A stretch of 54,679 nt of DNA, taken from assembly GCA_030651305.1 (NCBI GenBank), contig JAUSCI010000029.1, positions 1 through 54,679 on the forward strand, read 5' to 3'. The notes below the pieces were generated by a model that searched no databases, was not told the origin of the DNA, and was given only the letters and a program-made list of their open reading frames with translations. This document shows, piece by piece, positions 27,796 through 38,486 of the stretch. The position numbers and the translations under genes were made by a program. The stretch comes from Sulfuritalea sp. (GTDB taxonomy: Bacteria; Pseudomonadota; Gammaproteobacteria; Burkholderiales; Rhodocyclaceae). The first letter of the stretch is position 1. Each line of letters starts with the position of its first letter.

Positions 27796-28281
27796 TCATT
27801 CGAACTTTAGAAATAGGCCAAGATGGTTATCGTGGATACTACTTTTCCAAGGTTTGCCGAAGAGCCGAAATCCTTGTTTTTCAAGAATTCTGACCATAGC
27901 GGGATTGGCTGCGATCTCTGTTGATGCCATTAAGCTCCCCTTGCCGTAGGCATCAATAAGAAGGCGTACGATAGTTGATGCGAGACCGCGTCCCCCATGA
28001 CCGCTATCCGTATACAAGTATCCCAGCTCCCATTCGAATTCTTTCGCGAGATCGGGAATTCCCGCTTTGTCATAGTCAAAATCGGATGCTGTCTTCTTCT
28101 TTATTCCGCCTATAGCCACTACGTTACCGTCGATCCTCGCGACGCATATTAGCTTGCATCTGTCCGCCTTCGTCGCCAATTCGCCTTTCACTTTTCCTTG
28201 CTTACGAAGCATGGCGGCAAAGATGTCTCGAATGGAATCGTCGAGTTGGTCACGTTGAATAGTTTCGTATTCAATTTTCAT
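27796..28281 (-). CDS. GNAT-family N-acetyltransferase
   Basis: 161 residues with the GNAT layout: a strand ICVARIDGNVVAIGGIKKK, the acetyl-CoA loop region ELGYLYTDSGHGGRGLASTIVRLLIDAYG (the GHGGRGLA segment matches the R/Q-x2-G-x-G/A pyrophosphate loop), then ANPAMVRILEKQGFRLFG. AT-rich relative to its neighbours. The acceptor substrate is unknown. Start ATG 28281 follows a weak AGAAG ribosome site. Confidence 0.82.
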   Translation of the reverse strand: MKIEYETIQRDQLDDSIRDIFAAMLRKQGKVKGELATKADRCKLICVARIDGNVVAIGGIKKKTASDFDYDKAGIPDLAKEFEWELGYLYTDSGHGGRGLASTIVRLLIDAYGKGSLMASTEIAANPAMVRILEKQGFRLFGKPWKSSIHDNHLGLFLKFE

Positions 28282-28406
28282 TGGCTTCTATTGCAAGAAC
28301 GGTACAAGGAAGATCCGCATATGGATTCCGGATGTTCCGCGCTACCCATGATGAATTTAATCTTTTATCACGCGTTTTGGCAAGCGCGTACCACCGCCGC
28401 TTTGAA

Positions 28407-28428
28407 AGTCGGCGCTGGCAGTACGGCG
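28407..28428 (+). repeat. Dispersed 22-bp repeat, copy 2
   Basis: Matches the consensus with CAGT in the variable part. It lies in the 200-base gap between the GNAT and acyl-CoA ligase genes; the preceding GTACCACCGCCG could pair imperfectly with it as a stem around CTTTGAAAG. Confidence 0.6.
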
Positions 28429-28481
28429 ATTGAGGCGATTCTGGAGCGGCGGCGCCGGAGGCCGCCGCATGGGGCAAGCTC

Positions 28482-30149
28482 TCAGGCCCCGGCGGCTTCC
28501 TTCTCCTGCAGCGCGCGCCACATGACTTTTCCGGTGGCGGACTTGGGCAGGGTTTCGACGAACTCGACGATGCGCGGCGACTTGTAGGCGGCCATGTTGG
28601 CGTGGGCCCACTCGATGATTTCCTGTTCCGTAACCTTGCCGCGCTGGGCTTCCTTGATCACCACGACGGCCTTCACCGTCTCGCCGCGGTGGGCATCTTT
28701 GGCGCCGATCACGCAGGCTTCCTGGATCGCTGGGTGCTCATACATCAGAGCCTCGACCTCGGCCGGCCAGACTTTGAAGCCGGAGGCGTTGATCATGCGC
28801 TTGAGACGGTCGACCATGAAGAAGTAGCCGTCGGCGTCAACGCGGCCGAGGTCGCCGGTGCGGAACCAGCGCTTGCCGCCGATGTCGACAAAGGCGTTGC
28901 TCGTAGCTTCCGGGTTGTTCCAGTAGCCGAGGAACACCTGCGGGCCGCGCGTGACGATTTCGCCGACTTCGTTGGCTGGCAGTTCCTCGAATGAGTTCGG
29001 ATCGACCACCATCGATTCGACGTCGAAGATCGGGATGCCGAGGCATTGCTTCTTGGGTCGGTCCGGCGGATTGATGTGCGAGGGAGCGATGGTTTCCGAC
29101 AGGCCGTAGCCTTCGACGTAGGTGATGCCCATGTCGAGCAGTTTCTGCGCGATGGCTTCCGGCATCGCGGCGCCGCCGCCGCTCATGCGGGAAATGGAGG
29201 ACAGGTCGTAGTCGCCGAGTTTCGGATTCATCAGGAAGTCGATCACCATGGTCGGGATCGCGGTCCACGAGGTCACGCCGTAGCGCTCGATGCACTGCGC
29301 CGCGGCGTCACGATCCCAGCGCGGCAGCAGCACGACGGTGGCTCCCGCCTGCAGCGGGCCGCTCATGCTGCCCTGCATGCCCGTGACATGGAAGAAGGGC
29401 AGCACCGCGAGATACACCGCATCTTGCTGGATGCTGAACCACTGGTAGCCGCCCATCTGGGTGTGCATGGCTGTGCGATGCGTGTGCATACAGCCCTTGG
29501 GATGTCCGGTGGTGCCCGAGGTATAGGGCATCACGCAGAGGTCGTCGGGGCCGACCGTGACCGGGCCGGGGCGCAGGTTCTGCGTCAGTACGTCGTTCCA
29601 CGGCGTGACGCCGGGATCATTGATGGTCTGTCGCGGCGCCTTGACGAAGTCAGGCACCTTGAGATCAGTTTTTGCCTTGAGGTAGTCGGCATAGGTCGCG
29701 ACGACGATACGCTGCAGGCCCTGGTCGGCCCCTGATCCCAGCAGCGGCTTCATCTGCGGGTAGATGTCCTGTGCCACGATGGCCACCGTTGCTCCGCTAT
29801 CCCTGACGTAGTGGCGCAATTCGCTCGTCATGTTCATCGGGTTGACCGGCACCACCACCGCATTGGCGCGCAGGATGCCATAGTAGGCCAGCACGAACTG
29901 CGGGCTGTTCTGCATGTAGAGCAGCACACGGTCGCCCTTTTTCACGCCCTGATTTTCCAGCCAGCCGGCAATGCGTTCCGCCTCGTCCTTGAATTCGGCG
30001 AACGTGATCTTGGTGTCGTAGAACACCAGGTAGGGCTTGTTCGGGTAGCGCCGCGCCGAAACCTCGACGTTGTAGAACAGGTCGGTTTCTGGCACGCTCA
30101 TGTGGCGCGGCAGGCCCTTGGGCCAAAACTCGAAATGCCGGTCGGACAT
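28482..30149 (-). CDS. Acyl-CoA synthetase (AMP-forming, fatty-acid CoA ligase type)
   Basis: Activates a carboxylic acid with ATP and CoA via an acyl-adenylate. The 555 residues contain the P-loop YTSGTTGHPKG, the motif YGLSE, GYFFMVDRLKRMINASGFKVWP, the hinge RTGDLGRVD and the C-terminal catalytic Lys in LPKSATGKVMWR. No signal peptide. It is the last gene of the leftward catabolic run and lies 20 bases after the acyl-CoA dehydrogenase. Substrate chain length cannot be told from sequence alone; the neighbours point to a short or branched acid. Confidence 0.94.
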   Translation of the reverse strand: MSDRHFEFWPKGLPRHMSVPETDLFYNVEVSARRYPNKPYLVFYDTKITFAEFKDEAERIAGWLENQGVKKGDRVLLYMQNSPQFVLAYYGILRANAVVVPVNPMNMTSELRHYVRDSGATVAIVAQDIYPQMKPLLGSGADQGLQRIVVATYADYLKAKTDLKVPDFVKAPRQTINDPGVTPWNDVLTQNLRPGPVTVGPDDLCVMPYTSGTTGHPKGCMHTHRTAMHTQMGGYQWFSIQQDAVYLAVLPFFHVTGMQGSMSGPLQAGATVVLLPRWDRDAAAQCIERYGVTSWTAIPTMVIDFLMNPKLGDYDLSSISRMSGGGAAMPEAIAQKLLDMGITYVEGYGLSETIAPSHINPPDRPKKQCLGIPIFDVESMVVDPNSFEELPANEVGEIVTRGPQVFLGYWNNPEATSNAFVDIGGKRWFRTGDLGRVDADGYFFMVDRLKRMINASGFKVWPAEVEALMYEHPAIQEACVIGAKDAHRGETVKAVVVIKEAQRGKVTEQEIIEWAHANMAAYKSPRIVEFVETLPKSATGKVMWRALQEKEAAGA

Positions 30150-30169
30150 TTTTGTTCTTCTCTCCGCGA

Positions 30170-31393
30170 TTACTTGCTCAGATAGCGTCCCAGTTCCTGC
30201 TTGGCGATGGCATTGCGATGCACTTCATCGGGGCCGTCGGCGAAACGCAGGGTGCGCGCCTGGGCGTAGGAGGCGGCGAGCGGGAAGTCGTCGGAAACGC
30301 CTGCGCCGCCATGGGCCTGCATCGCCCAGTCGATGACTTGCAGGGCCATGTTCGGCGCGGCGACCTTGATCATGGCGATTTCCTGCTTCGCCACCTTGTT
30401 GCCGGCGGTGTCCATCTTCCACGCCGCATTCAGCGTCAGCAGGCGCGCCTGGTCGATCAGGATGCGCGCCTCGGCGATGCGCTCGCGCGTCACGCCCTGG
30501 TCGGCAATCGGCTTGTGGAAGGCGACTCGCTTCAGCGCACGGCGGCACATCAGTTCCAGTGCGCGTTCGGCGAGGCCGATCAGGCGCATGCAGTGGTGGA
30601 TGCGGCCCGGGCCGAGGCGGCCCTGGGCGATTTCGAAGCCGCGTCCTTCGCCGAGCAGGATGTTGGAAACGGGAACGCGCACGTCCTTGAAATCGACCTC
30701 GCCGTGGCCGTGCGGCGCGTGGTCATAGCCGAACACGCTGAGCGCACGGACGCGGGTGACGCCCGGCGTGTCCATTGGCACCAGGATCATCGATTGCTGG
30801 TTATGCCGGCTGGGATTGTCGGGATCGGTCTTGCCCATGAAGATGAGGATCTTGCAGCGCGGATCGGGCGCGCCCGAGGTCCACCATTTGCGGCCGTTGA
30901 TGACGTATTCATCGCCGTCGCGCTGGATGCGCGCCTCGATGTTGGTGGCATCGCTGGAGGCCACGCCCGGTTCGGTCATGGCAAAGCCTGAACGGATCTT
31001 GCCTTCGAGCAGCGGCATCATCCACTCGTTGCGCTGCGCGTCGGTGCCGTAGCGCTCGATGGTTTCCATGTTGCCGGTGTCCGGCGCCGAGCAGTTGAAG
31101 GCTTCCGGCGCGATGTGCGAGCGGCCCATGATTTCGCACAGCGGTGCGTACTCCAGATTCGTGAGTCCGGCACCGCGTTCGGACTGCGGCAGGAACAGGT
31201 TCCACAGGCCGGCGGCGCGGGCCTTGTCCTTGAGCTGTTCCATGATCACGGTCGGCACCCAGGGATTGCCCCTGGCGCGGTTGGCCTCGACCTCGTTGTG
31301 GAAGACAGCTTCGTTCGGATAGATGTGCTGGTCCATGAAGGCGCTGACGCGCTTTTGCAGGTCCTTGACCTTGGGGGAGTAGTCGAAATCCAT
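30170..31393 (-). CDS. Acyl-CoA dehydrogenase, ACAD10/11-like
   Basis: FAD enzyme, 407 residues. Typical motifs: [18 protein letters not shown] (flavin/substrate loop), [36 protein letters not shown] and the C-terminal [13 protein letters not shown]. This combination, with [13 protein letters not shown], is that of the ACAD10/ACAD11 group, which in characterised members processes 4-phosphoryloxy-acyl-CoA made by a kinase domain. Here the kinase is the separate neighbouring gene at 31544, supporting the assignment. ATG 31393 is followed upstream by a hairpin repeat. Confidence 0.93.
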   Translation of the reverse strand: MDFDYSPKVKDLQKRVSAFMDQHIYPNEAVFHNEVEANRARGNPWVPTVIMEQLKDKARAAGLWNLFLPQSERGAGLTNLEYAPLCEIMGRSHIAPEAFNCSAPDTGNMETIERYGTDAQRNEWMMPLLEGKIRSGFAMTEPGVASSDATNIEARIQRDGDEYVINGRKWWTSGAPDPRCKILIFMGKTDPDNPSRHNQQSMILVPMDTPGVTRVRALSVFGYDHAPHGHGEVDFKDVRVPVSNILLGEGRGFEIAQGRLGPGRIHHCMRLIGLAERALELMCRRALKRVAFHKPIADQGVTRERIAEARILIDQARLLTLNAAWKMDTAGNKVAKQEIAMIKVAAPNMALQVIDWAMQAHGGAGVSDDFPLAASYAQARTLRFADGPDEVHRNAIAKQELGRYLSK

Positions 31394-31455
31394 GATGTTT
31401 CCTTGAGAAAGTGGTTAAGCGGAAAAAGCCAAAAATCCATTCAGAACCTAAAAGC

Positions 31456-31546
31456 AGCCACAGAGGACACAGAGATCACAGAGAAGATCAACAACAAGAG
31501 AATCTTCTTCTGCCGTTCTCTGTGTCCTCTGTGACCTCTGTGGCTA
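31456..31546. repeat. CACAGAGG-family long inverted repeat, copy A
   Basis: Arms AGCCACAGAGGACACAGAG... (31456-31484) and ...CCTCTGTGACCTCTGTGGCT (31515-31545) pair over about 30 bp with three mismatches. It fills most of the gap between ACAD and kinase genes; its right end contains the stop codon of the kinase gene (TAG, complement of 31544-31546). Confidence 0.85.
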
Positions 31547-32620
31547 ATTGTTTTCTCCACTTGCCATCAGGCGCTCGACTTGTCGCCAGGCTTCTTCGGC
31601 CAGCGGTCGGGCGCGCTTGCCGGTTTCGATGGCCTCGGTGCTCGACGCATTGCCCTGCAGGGCGCGCGCCAGGATGCCCTGCAGGATGCCGGCCAGGCGA
31701 AACATGTTGAAGGCCATGTAGTACTCCCATTCCTTCGGCGGTATCGGATCGCGGCCGGTGCGCTTGCAGTAGGCGGCGACGTGGTCGGCTTCGGAGGGAA
31801 TGCCCAGCGCCGCCAGGTCGTAGCCGGCGAGGCCGCGGAACTGGCCGGGCGACAGGCGCCAGGTCATGCAGTGGTAGGCGAAGTCGGCCAGCGGATGGCC
31901 CAGGGTCGACAACTCCCAGTCGAGCACGGCCAGCATGCGCGGCTCGGTGGGGTGGAACACCGTGTTGTCGAGGCGGAAGTCGCCATGCACGATGCTGGTT
32001 TCGTCGCCGGGCGGGATGTTCTGCGGCAGCCAGTCGATCAGCTTGTCCATGGCCTCGATCTTTTCGGTTTCGGAAGATCGGTACTGCTTGCTCCAGCGCG
32101 CGACCTGACGCTCCAGGTACTTGTCGGGCTTGCCGTAGTCGGCGAGGCCGACAGCGGTGTAATCGACCTGGTGAAGGGCGGCGATGACGCGGTTCATCTC
32201 GGCGAAGATCGCGCCGCGTTCCGCGGCAGTCGCACCGGGCAGTGCCGGGTCCCACATGATGCGGCCGTCGACGCAATCCATGATGTAGAACATGGTGCCG
32301 ATCACGCTGTCGTCCTCGCACAGCGCCCAGGTGCGCGCCACGGGCACGTCGGTGCCGGCCAGCGCCGAGATCACCTTGTATTCGCGATCCACGGCATGGG
32401 CACTGGGCAGCAGCTTGCCGGGCGGTTTGCGGCGCAGCACGTACTTGCGCTTTGCGTCACGTAGCAGGAAGGTCGGATTGGATTGGCCGCCCTTGAACTT
32501 CTCGGCCTGCAAGTCGCCGGAGAAGCCTTCGACGTGCTCCCGCATCCATGCCGCGAGGCAGGCGGTGTCGAGGCCGTCCTTTTCCGTTACCGGACGAGTC
32601 CCTGTGTGTGCGTTGCTCAT
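31544..32620 (-). CDS. APH-type kinase (phosphotransferase family, ACAD10/11 kinase-like)
   Basis: 358 residues of the aminoglycoside/choline kinase fold. ATP/substrate motifs: N-terminal ATP loop FKGGQSNPTFLL, catalytic HGDFRLDN and VLDWELSTLG (Mg-binding Asp). Such kinases beside an ACAD10/11-type dehydrogenase phosphorylate the 4-hydroxyl of 4-hydroxyacyl-CoA so that it can be isomerised to 3-hydroxyacyl-CoA, as in LvaA of Pseudomonas putida. It is not an antibiotic-resistance gene in this context. Stop is 2 bases away from the next gene at 32623 upstream. Confidence 0.88.
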   Translation of the reverse strand: MSNAHTGTRPVTEKDGLDTACLAAWMREHVEGFSGDLQAEKFKGGQSNPTFLLRDAKRKYVLRRKPPGKLLPSAHAVDREYKVISALAGTDVPVARTWALCEDDSVIGTMFYIMDCVDGRIMWDPALPGATAAERGAIFAEMNRVIAALHQVDYTAVGLADYGKPDKYLERQVARWSKQYRSSETEKIEAMDKLIDWLPQNIPPGDETSIVHGDFRLDNTVFHPTEPRMLAVLDWELSTLGHPLADFAYHCMTWRLSPGQFRGLAGYDLAALGIPSEADHVAAYCKRTGRDPIPPKEWEYYMAFNMFRLAGILQGILARALQGNASSTEAIETGKRARPLAEEAWRQVERLMASGENN

Positions 32621-32622
32621 CT

Positions 32623-33618
32623 CTAGACCAGTTTTACCAGTTGCTTGCCGAAGTTGCCGCCCTTGAGCAGGCTGATGAAGGCGGCCGGCGCATTGGCGAG
32701 GCCGTTGGCCACGCTCTCGCGGTACTTGATGCGGCCGGCGGCGACGTGGCCGGCGATTTCCTTCAGCGCCGGCGGCCAGCGCGTCAGGTCGTCGGAGACG
32801 ATGAAGCCCTGCATCTTGATGCGGTTGATCAGCACCGAACCGATGTTCTGCATTGGGTAGGGCGCCGAGTTGTACTGGGCTATCAGGCCGCAGACGGCGA
32901 TGCGCGAGAAGGGATTCATGCGCGTCAGCAGGGTGTCGAAGATTTCGCCGCCGACGTTTTCGAATACGCAGTCGATGCCCTTCGGCGTCGCGGCCTTGAG
33001 GTCGCCGCGCAGATTGCCAGCCTTGTAGTCGATGCAGGCATCGAAGCCGAGTTCATCGACCACGTAGCGGCACTTCTCCGCGCCGCCGGCGATGCCGACC
33101 GCGCGCGCACCGTGGATTTTCGCCAGTTGGCCGACCACGCTGCCTACCGCGCCGGAGGCAGCGGTGACCACCACGGTTTCGCCGGGCTTCGGCGCGCAGA
33201 TGTCGAGCAGGCCGACCCAGGCCGTGACGCCGGGCATGCCGACCGGGCCGAGCCAGGCCGACAGCGGAATCGCACTGTCATCGACCTTCTGCAGCGCGCT
33301 GCCGTCGGCCACGCCGTAGAGCTGCCAGCCCAAGGGACCGACCACCTTGTCGCCGACGGCGAACTTCGGATGATTCGACTTGACCACTTCGCCGGCCGTG
33401 CCGCCGACCATGACCTCGCCGATCTGCACCGGCGTGGCGTAGGACTTGACGTCCGACATCCGGCCGCGCATGTAGGGATCGAGCGAGAGCCAGTGATTGC
33501 GGACCAGCACCTGGTTCGGGCCGGGCTCGGGAATCGCGGATTCTTCAAGGCGGAAATTGCTTTCCTCGACCCAGGCGGTGGGGCGGTTGGCGAGGACTAT
33601 TTTCTGGTTCTTTTCCAT
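32623..33618 (-). CDS. NADP-dependent oxidoreductase (CurA/PTGR-like, zinc-free MDR)
   Basis: 331 residues of the medium-chain dehydrogenase/reductase superfamily without the zinc Cys set. Motifs: LSLDPYMRGRM, VVGPLGWQLYGVADG, AASGAVGSVVGQLAKIHGA (nucleotide-binding GxGxxG-type loop), FENVGGEIFDTLL. This matches the CurA/leukotriene B4 dehydrogenase group, which reduce the double bond of alpha,beta-unsaturated ketones or acyl compounds. Likely clears an enoyl or enone intermediate in the pathway. Start ATG 33618. Confidence 0.9.
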   Translation of the reverse strand: MEKNQKIVLANRPTAWVEESNFRLEESAIPEPGPNQVLVRNHWLSLDPYMRGRMSDVKSYATPVQIGEVMVGGTAGEVVKSNHPKFAVGDKVVGPLGWQLYGVADGSALQKVDDSAIPLSAWLGPVGMPGVTAWVGLLDICAPKPGETVVVTAASGAVGSVVGQLAKIHGARAVGIAGGAEKCRYVVDELGFDACIDYKAGNLRGDLKAATPKGIDCVFENVGGEIFDTLLTRMNPFSRIAVCGLIAQYNSAPYPMQNIGSVLINRIKMQGFIVSDDLTRWPPALKEIAGHVAAGRIKYRESVANGLANAPAAFISLLKGGNFGKQLVKLV

Positions 33619-33658
33619 GATGGGGAGTATCCGTTGTTGTTGTGGAGTGAAGTATGAA

Positions 33659-33680
33659 AGTCGGCTCTGGTGGTACGGCG
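33659..33680 (+). repeat. Dispersed 22-bp repeat, copy 3
   Basis: Identical over 24 bases with the copy at 52924, inside a coding region. It lies in the 63-base gap between the CurA-like and thioesterase genes. Confidence 0.65.
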
Positions 33681-33681
33681 C

Positions 33682-34104
33682 TCAGCCGGGTTGCTCAGCT
33701 TTGCCTCGGGTTTCGCGGTGCAACTTGAAGGTGCCGAGCGACTTGGCGACCAGTTCGCCGCTTTCGTCGAAGGCCTCGCCCTCGCAGAAGTGCAGCGAAT
33801 TGCCGCCGCGCAAGAGCTTGCCGTGGGCGACGATGCGTCCCTTCGCCGAACGCAGGAAACTGACCGACATGTCGACCGTCATGATGCCGCCGACATGCTC
33901 GTGCGTGGTGCGCGCGGCCACGGCCATGGCGACGTCGAGCATGGTCATGATCACGCCGCCATGGGAGACCTCGAAGCTGTTCAGCATCTCCGGGCGCAGT
34001 TCCAGGGAAATGCGCGAGCGTCCGCCCTCGGCCATCTCGGCCTTGACGCCGAGATGCTTGAGGAAGGGCACCTTGAGGCCGAAGAAATCGGCCGCGCCGC
34101 TCAT
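33682..34104 (-). CDS. PaaI-family hotdog thioesterase
   Basis: 140 residues, single hotdog domain. EVSHGGVIMTMLDVAMAVAAR is the HGG motif with the catalytic Asp, and GGIMTVDMSVSFLRSAKGRIVAHG is the central helix/strand. These enzymes hydrolyse acyl-CoA or aryl-CoA, often releasing dead-end CoA esters in a catabolic pathway. Close spacing (10 bases to the SDR gene) supports the same operon. Confidence 0.87.
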   Translation of the reverse strand: MSGAADFFGLKVPFLKHLGVKAEMAEGGRSRISLELRPEMLNSFEVSHGGVIMTMLDVAMAVAARTTHEHVGGIMTVDMSVSFLRSAKGRIVAHGKLLRGGNSLHFCEGEAFDESGELVAKSLGTFKLHRETRGKAEQPG

Positions 34105-34114
34105 CGCCGATCTC

Positions 34115-34888
34115 TCAGAAACAACTGCTGCCGCCGTCTACGGTCAGGGCATGGCCGGTGACATGGCGCGAAGCCTCGGAGGCGAGGAACACCACCGCGC
34201 CCTTCAGGTCCTCGTCGCCGCCGACGCGCCCGAGCGATGTGCTGGCAATGATCCGGTCGCCGAGCTTTTCCATGATGCCGCTGGCCATCTTCGACGGGAA
34301 GAAGCCGGGGCAGATGGCGTTGACGTTGATGTTGTACCTGCCCCATTCAGCGGCGAGGGCGCGGACGAAATTCACGTCGGCGCCCTTGCTGGTGTTGTAG
34401 GCGATGGTCTGCATGTCCGGCGGGTTGCCGCGCAGGCCGGCGATCGAGGCGGTGACGATGACCTTGCCGGACTTCTGCGGAATGAAGGCGCGCTTGCCGA
34501 CTTCGCGGGTGAGGAAGAACATGCCGTTGACATTGAGATTGATCACCTTCATCCAGGCCTCGTTCGGGTAGTCCTCGGCGGGCGCGCCCCAGGTTGCCCC
34601 GGCGTTGTTCACCAGTATGTCGATCTTGCCGTAGCGCTCGAGCACCGCGCTGACGAGACCGGGAATCTGGTCGAACTTCGACAGGTCGTTGACGATGGTG
34701 AGCACCTCGACGCCCTGCGTTTCGAGATGTGCTTTTGCTTCGGCCAGTTCGTCGGCCTTGCGCGCCGTGATGGCGAGCCTGGCGCCCATTTCACCGAGTG
34801 CCTCAGCCATCTGCAAGCCGAGGCCGCGCGAGCCGCCGGTGATGATGGCGACCTTGCCGGTCAGATCGAATAATTGTTTGACGCTCAT
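34115..34888 (-). CDS. Short-chain dehydrogenase/reductase (SDR)
   Basis: 257 residues, classical SDR. The cofactor loop is TGGSRGLGLQM, the NNAG motif is in ILVNNAGATW, and the catalytic YNTSK with Ser upstream (SIAGLRGN) is intact. In ACAD10/11-type clusters this enzyme may interconvert 4-oxo and 4-hydroxy groups (as LvaD) or 3-hydroxy/3-oxo groups. The pathway step is inferred, not shown. Confidence 0.9.
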   Translation of the reverse strand: MSVKQLFDLTGKVAIITGGSRGLGLQMAEALGEMGARLAITARKADELAEAKAHLETQGVEVLTIVNDLSKFDQIPGLVSAVLERYGKIDILVNNAGATWGAPAEDYPNEAWMKVINLNVNGMFFLTREVGKRAFIPQKSGKVIVTASIAGLRGNPPDMQTIAYNTSKGADVNFVRALAAEWGRYNINVNAICPGFFPSKMASGIMEKLGDRIIASTSLGRVGGDEDLKGAVVFLASEASRHVTGHALTVDGGSSCF

Positions 34889-34913
34889 GAGAATCCTTTC
34901 AAGAAAACCTATT

Positions 34914-34992
34914 AGCCACAGAGGACACAGAGATCACAGAGGAAAGACAACACCAATTGGGTTTCTCTGTGTCCTCTGTGACCTCTGTGGCT
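34914..34992. repeat. CACAGAGG-family long inverted repeat, copy B
   Basis: Arms at about 34914-34945 and 34962-34992 (CCTCTGTGACCTCTGTGGCT at the right) form a long hairpin between the SDR and thiolase genes, with the loop CAACACCAATTGGG. Confidence 0.85.
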
Positions 34993-35003
34993 GCTTTTCG
35001 GTT

Positions 35004-36182
35004 TTAAACCACTTCGAACAAACCGGCAGCGCCTTGGCCGCCGCCGATGCACATGGTGACGACGACGTACTTGACGCCGCGCCGCTTGCCTTCGATCAGC
35101 GCATGGCCGGTCAGTCGCGCGCCGGAGACGCCGTAGGGGTGGCCGACAGCGATCGCGCCGCCGTTGACGTTGAGCCGGTCCAGCGGGATGCCCAGCCTGT
35201 CGGCACAGTAGAGCACCTGCACGGCGAAGGCTTCGTTGAGTTCCCAGAGACCGATGTCCTCGACCGTGAGGCCGGCTTTCTTCAGCAGCTTGGGTACCGC
35301 GAACACGGGGCCGATGCCCATCTCGTCGGGTTCGCAGCCGGCCACCGCGAAGCCGCGGAAAATGCCCAGTGGCTTGAGGCCGCGCTGTTCGGCGACTTTC
35401 GCATTCATCACCACCACGGCCGAGGAGCCGTCCGAATACTGGCTGGCGTTGCCGGCGGTGATGACACCGCCGGGGACTGCCGAGCGGATCTTGGAAACGC
35501 CTTCCAGCGTCGTGTCGGGACGGATGCCTTCGTCAGCGGCGATGGTCACTTCCCGGGTCGTCAGGGCACCGGTCGCCTTGTCCGCAACGCCCATGGTCAC
35601 GGTCATCGGCACGATCTCGTCGTTGAACTTGCCGGCGGCAGCGGCTGCAGCCGCCCTGAACTGGCTGTTGACGCCGTATTCGTCCTGGCGCTCCTTGGCA
35701 ATCTTGTAGCGCTTGGCCACCTGTTCGGCGGTTTGCAGCATGTTCCAGTAAACCTCCGGCTTGATCTTCAGCAGTGCCGGATCGGCGATCATGTGGCGGT
35801 TCATTTCGCCCTGGGTGCAGGAGATGTTCTCGACGCCGCCGGCGACCAGGATGTCGCACTCGCCGGCGATGATGCGCTGGGCGGCCATGGCGATGGTCTG
35901 CAGGCCGGAGGAGCAGAAGCGGTTGATGGTGGCGCCGGGCACGGTGACCGGCATGCCTGCAGTGAGTGCGATCTGGCGCGCGATGTTGGCGCCGGTGGCG
36001 CCTTCGGGGGTGGCGCAACCCATCAGCACGTCCTCGACCTCGGCCGGGTCGAGCCTGGCGCGGGCGACGGCGTGCTTGACGGAATGGGCGCCGAGCGTGG
36101 CGCCATGGGTCATGTTGAAGGCGCCCTTCCAGGACTTGGCAAGTCCGGTGCGGGCGGTGGATACGATAACGGCATCAGTCAT
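35004..36182 (-). CDS. Acetyl-CoA C-acyltransferase (thiolase)
   Basis: 392 residues. Acyl-enzyme C90 in [10 protein letters not shown], the His in GHPYGVSG and the second Cys in [10 protein letters not shown] are present. It cleaves 3-oxoacyl-CoA with CoA at the end of the beta-oxidation turn. Together with the neighbouring bifunctional hydratase/dehydrogenase it forms a complete cycle. The stop is close to inverted repeat B, the start close to repeat C. Confidence 0.94.
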   Translation of the reverse strand: MTDAVIVSTARTGLAKSWKGAFNMTHGATLGAHSVKHAVARARLDPAEVEDVLMGCATPEGATGANIARQIALTAGMPVTVPGATINRFCSSGLQTIAMAAQRIIAGECDILVAGGVENISCTQGEMNRHMIADPALLKIKPEVYWNMLQTAEQVAKRYKIAKERQDEYGVNSQFRAAAAAAAGKFNDEIVPMTVTMGVADKATGALTTREVTIAADEGIRPDTTLEGVSKIRSAVPGGVITAGNASQYSDGSSAVVVMNAKVAEQRGLKPLGIFRGFAVAGCEPDEMGIGPVFAVPKLLKKAGLTVEDIGLWELNEAFAVQVLYCADRLGIPLDRLNVNGGAIAVGHPYGVSGARLTGHALIEGKRRGVKYVVVTMCIGGGQGAAGLFEVV

Positions 36183-36199
36183 TTCAAAACTCCTTTTTT

Positions 36200-36291
36200 G
36201 CCACAGAGGTCACAGAGGTCACAGAGGTCACAGAGAAAATCAAGTGCATTCGGTTCATGCCCTTCTCTGTGTTCTCTGTGTCCTCTGTGGC
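36200..36291. repeat. CACAGAGG-family long inverted repeat, copy C
   Basis: The left arm is three near-perfect units of CACAGAGGT (36200-36239), the right arm CTCTGTG-type units (36263-36291). The copy has an extra unit relative to A and B, showing that the units are arranged as an internal tandem. It fills the gap between the thiolase start and the FadJ-like stop. Confidence 0.85.
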
Positions 36292-36299
36292 TAATGGTT

Positions 36300-38384
<2,085 letters not shown>

Positions 38385-38402
38385 TTCTGCTCCTTGCGTC
38401 GC

Positions 38403-38484
38403 GTGAAAAGTGAAAAGTGAAAAGTGAAACGTGAAAGGCAAAAACCCGCGATGGTGTTACGTTTCACGTTTCACTTTTCACGGC
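38403..38484. repeat. GTGAAAA tandem/inverted repeat hairpin between FadJ-like gene and livF
   Basis: Tandem GTGAAAA units (38403-38437) with the complementary CGTTTCACGTTTCACTTTTC (from 38460) on the other side of a 20-base loop. A different repeat family from the CACAGAGG copies, but in an equivalent position and the same hairpin architecture. Confidence 0.8.
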
Positions 38485-38486
38485 TT

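Noticed and set aside
31544-32620. Antibiotic (aminoglycoside) resistance gene
   Set aside because: The kinase fold is shared, but its position next to an ACAD10/11-type dehydrogenase and acyl-CoA genes fits an acyl-CoA kinase much better.
38403-38484. Short repeated units considered as a CRISPR array
   Set aside because: The units are directly adjacent without unique spacers and pair with an inverted arm; no cas gene is present.
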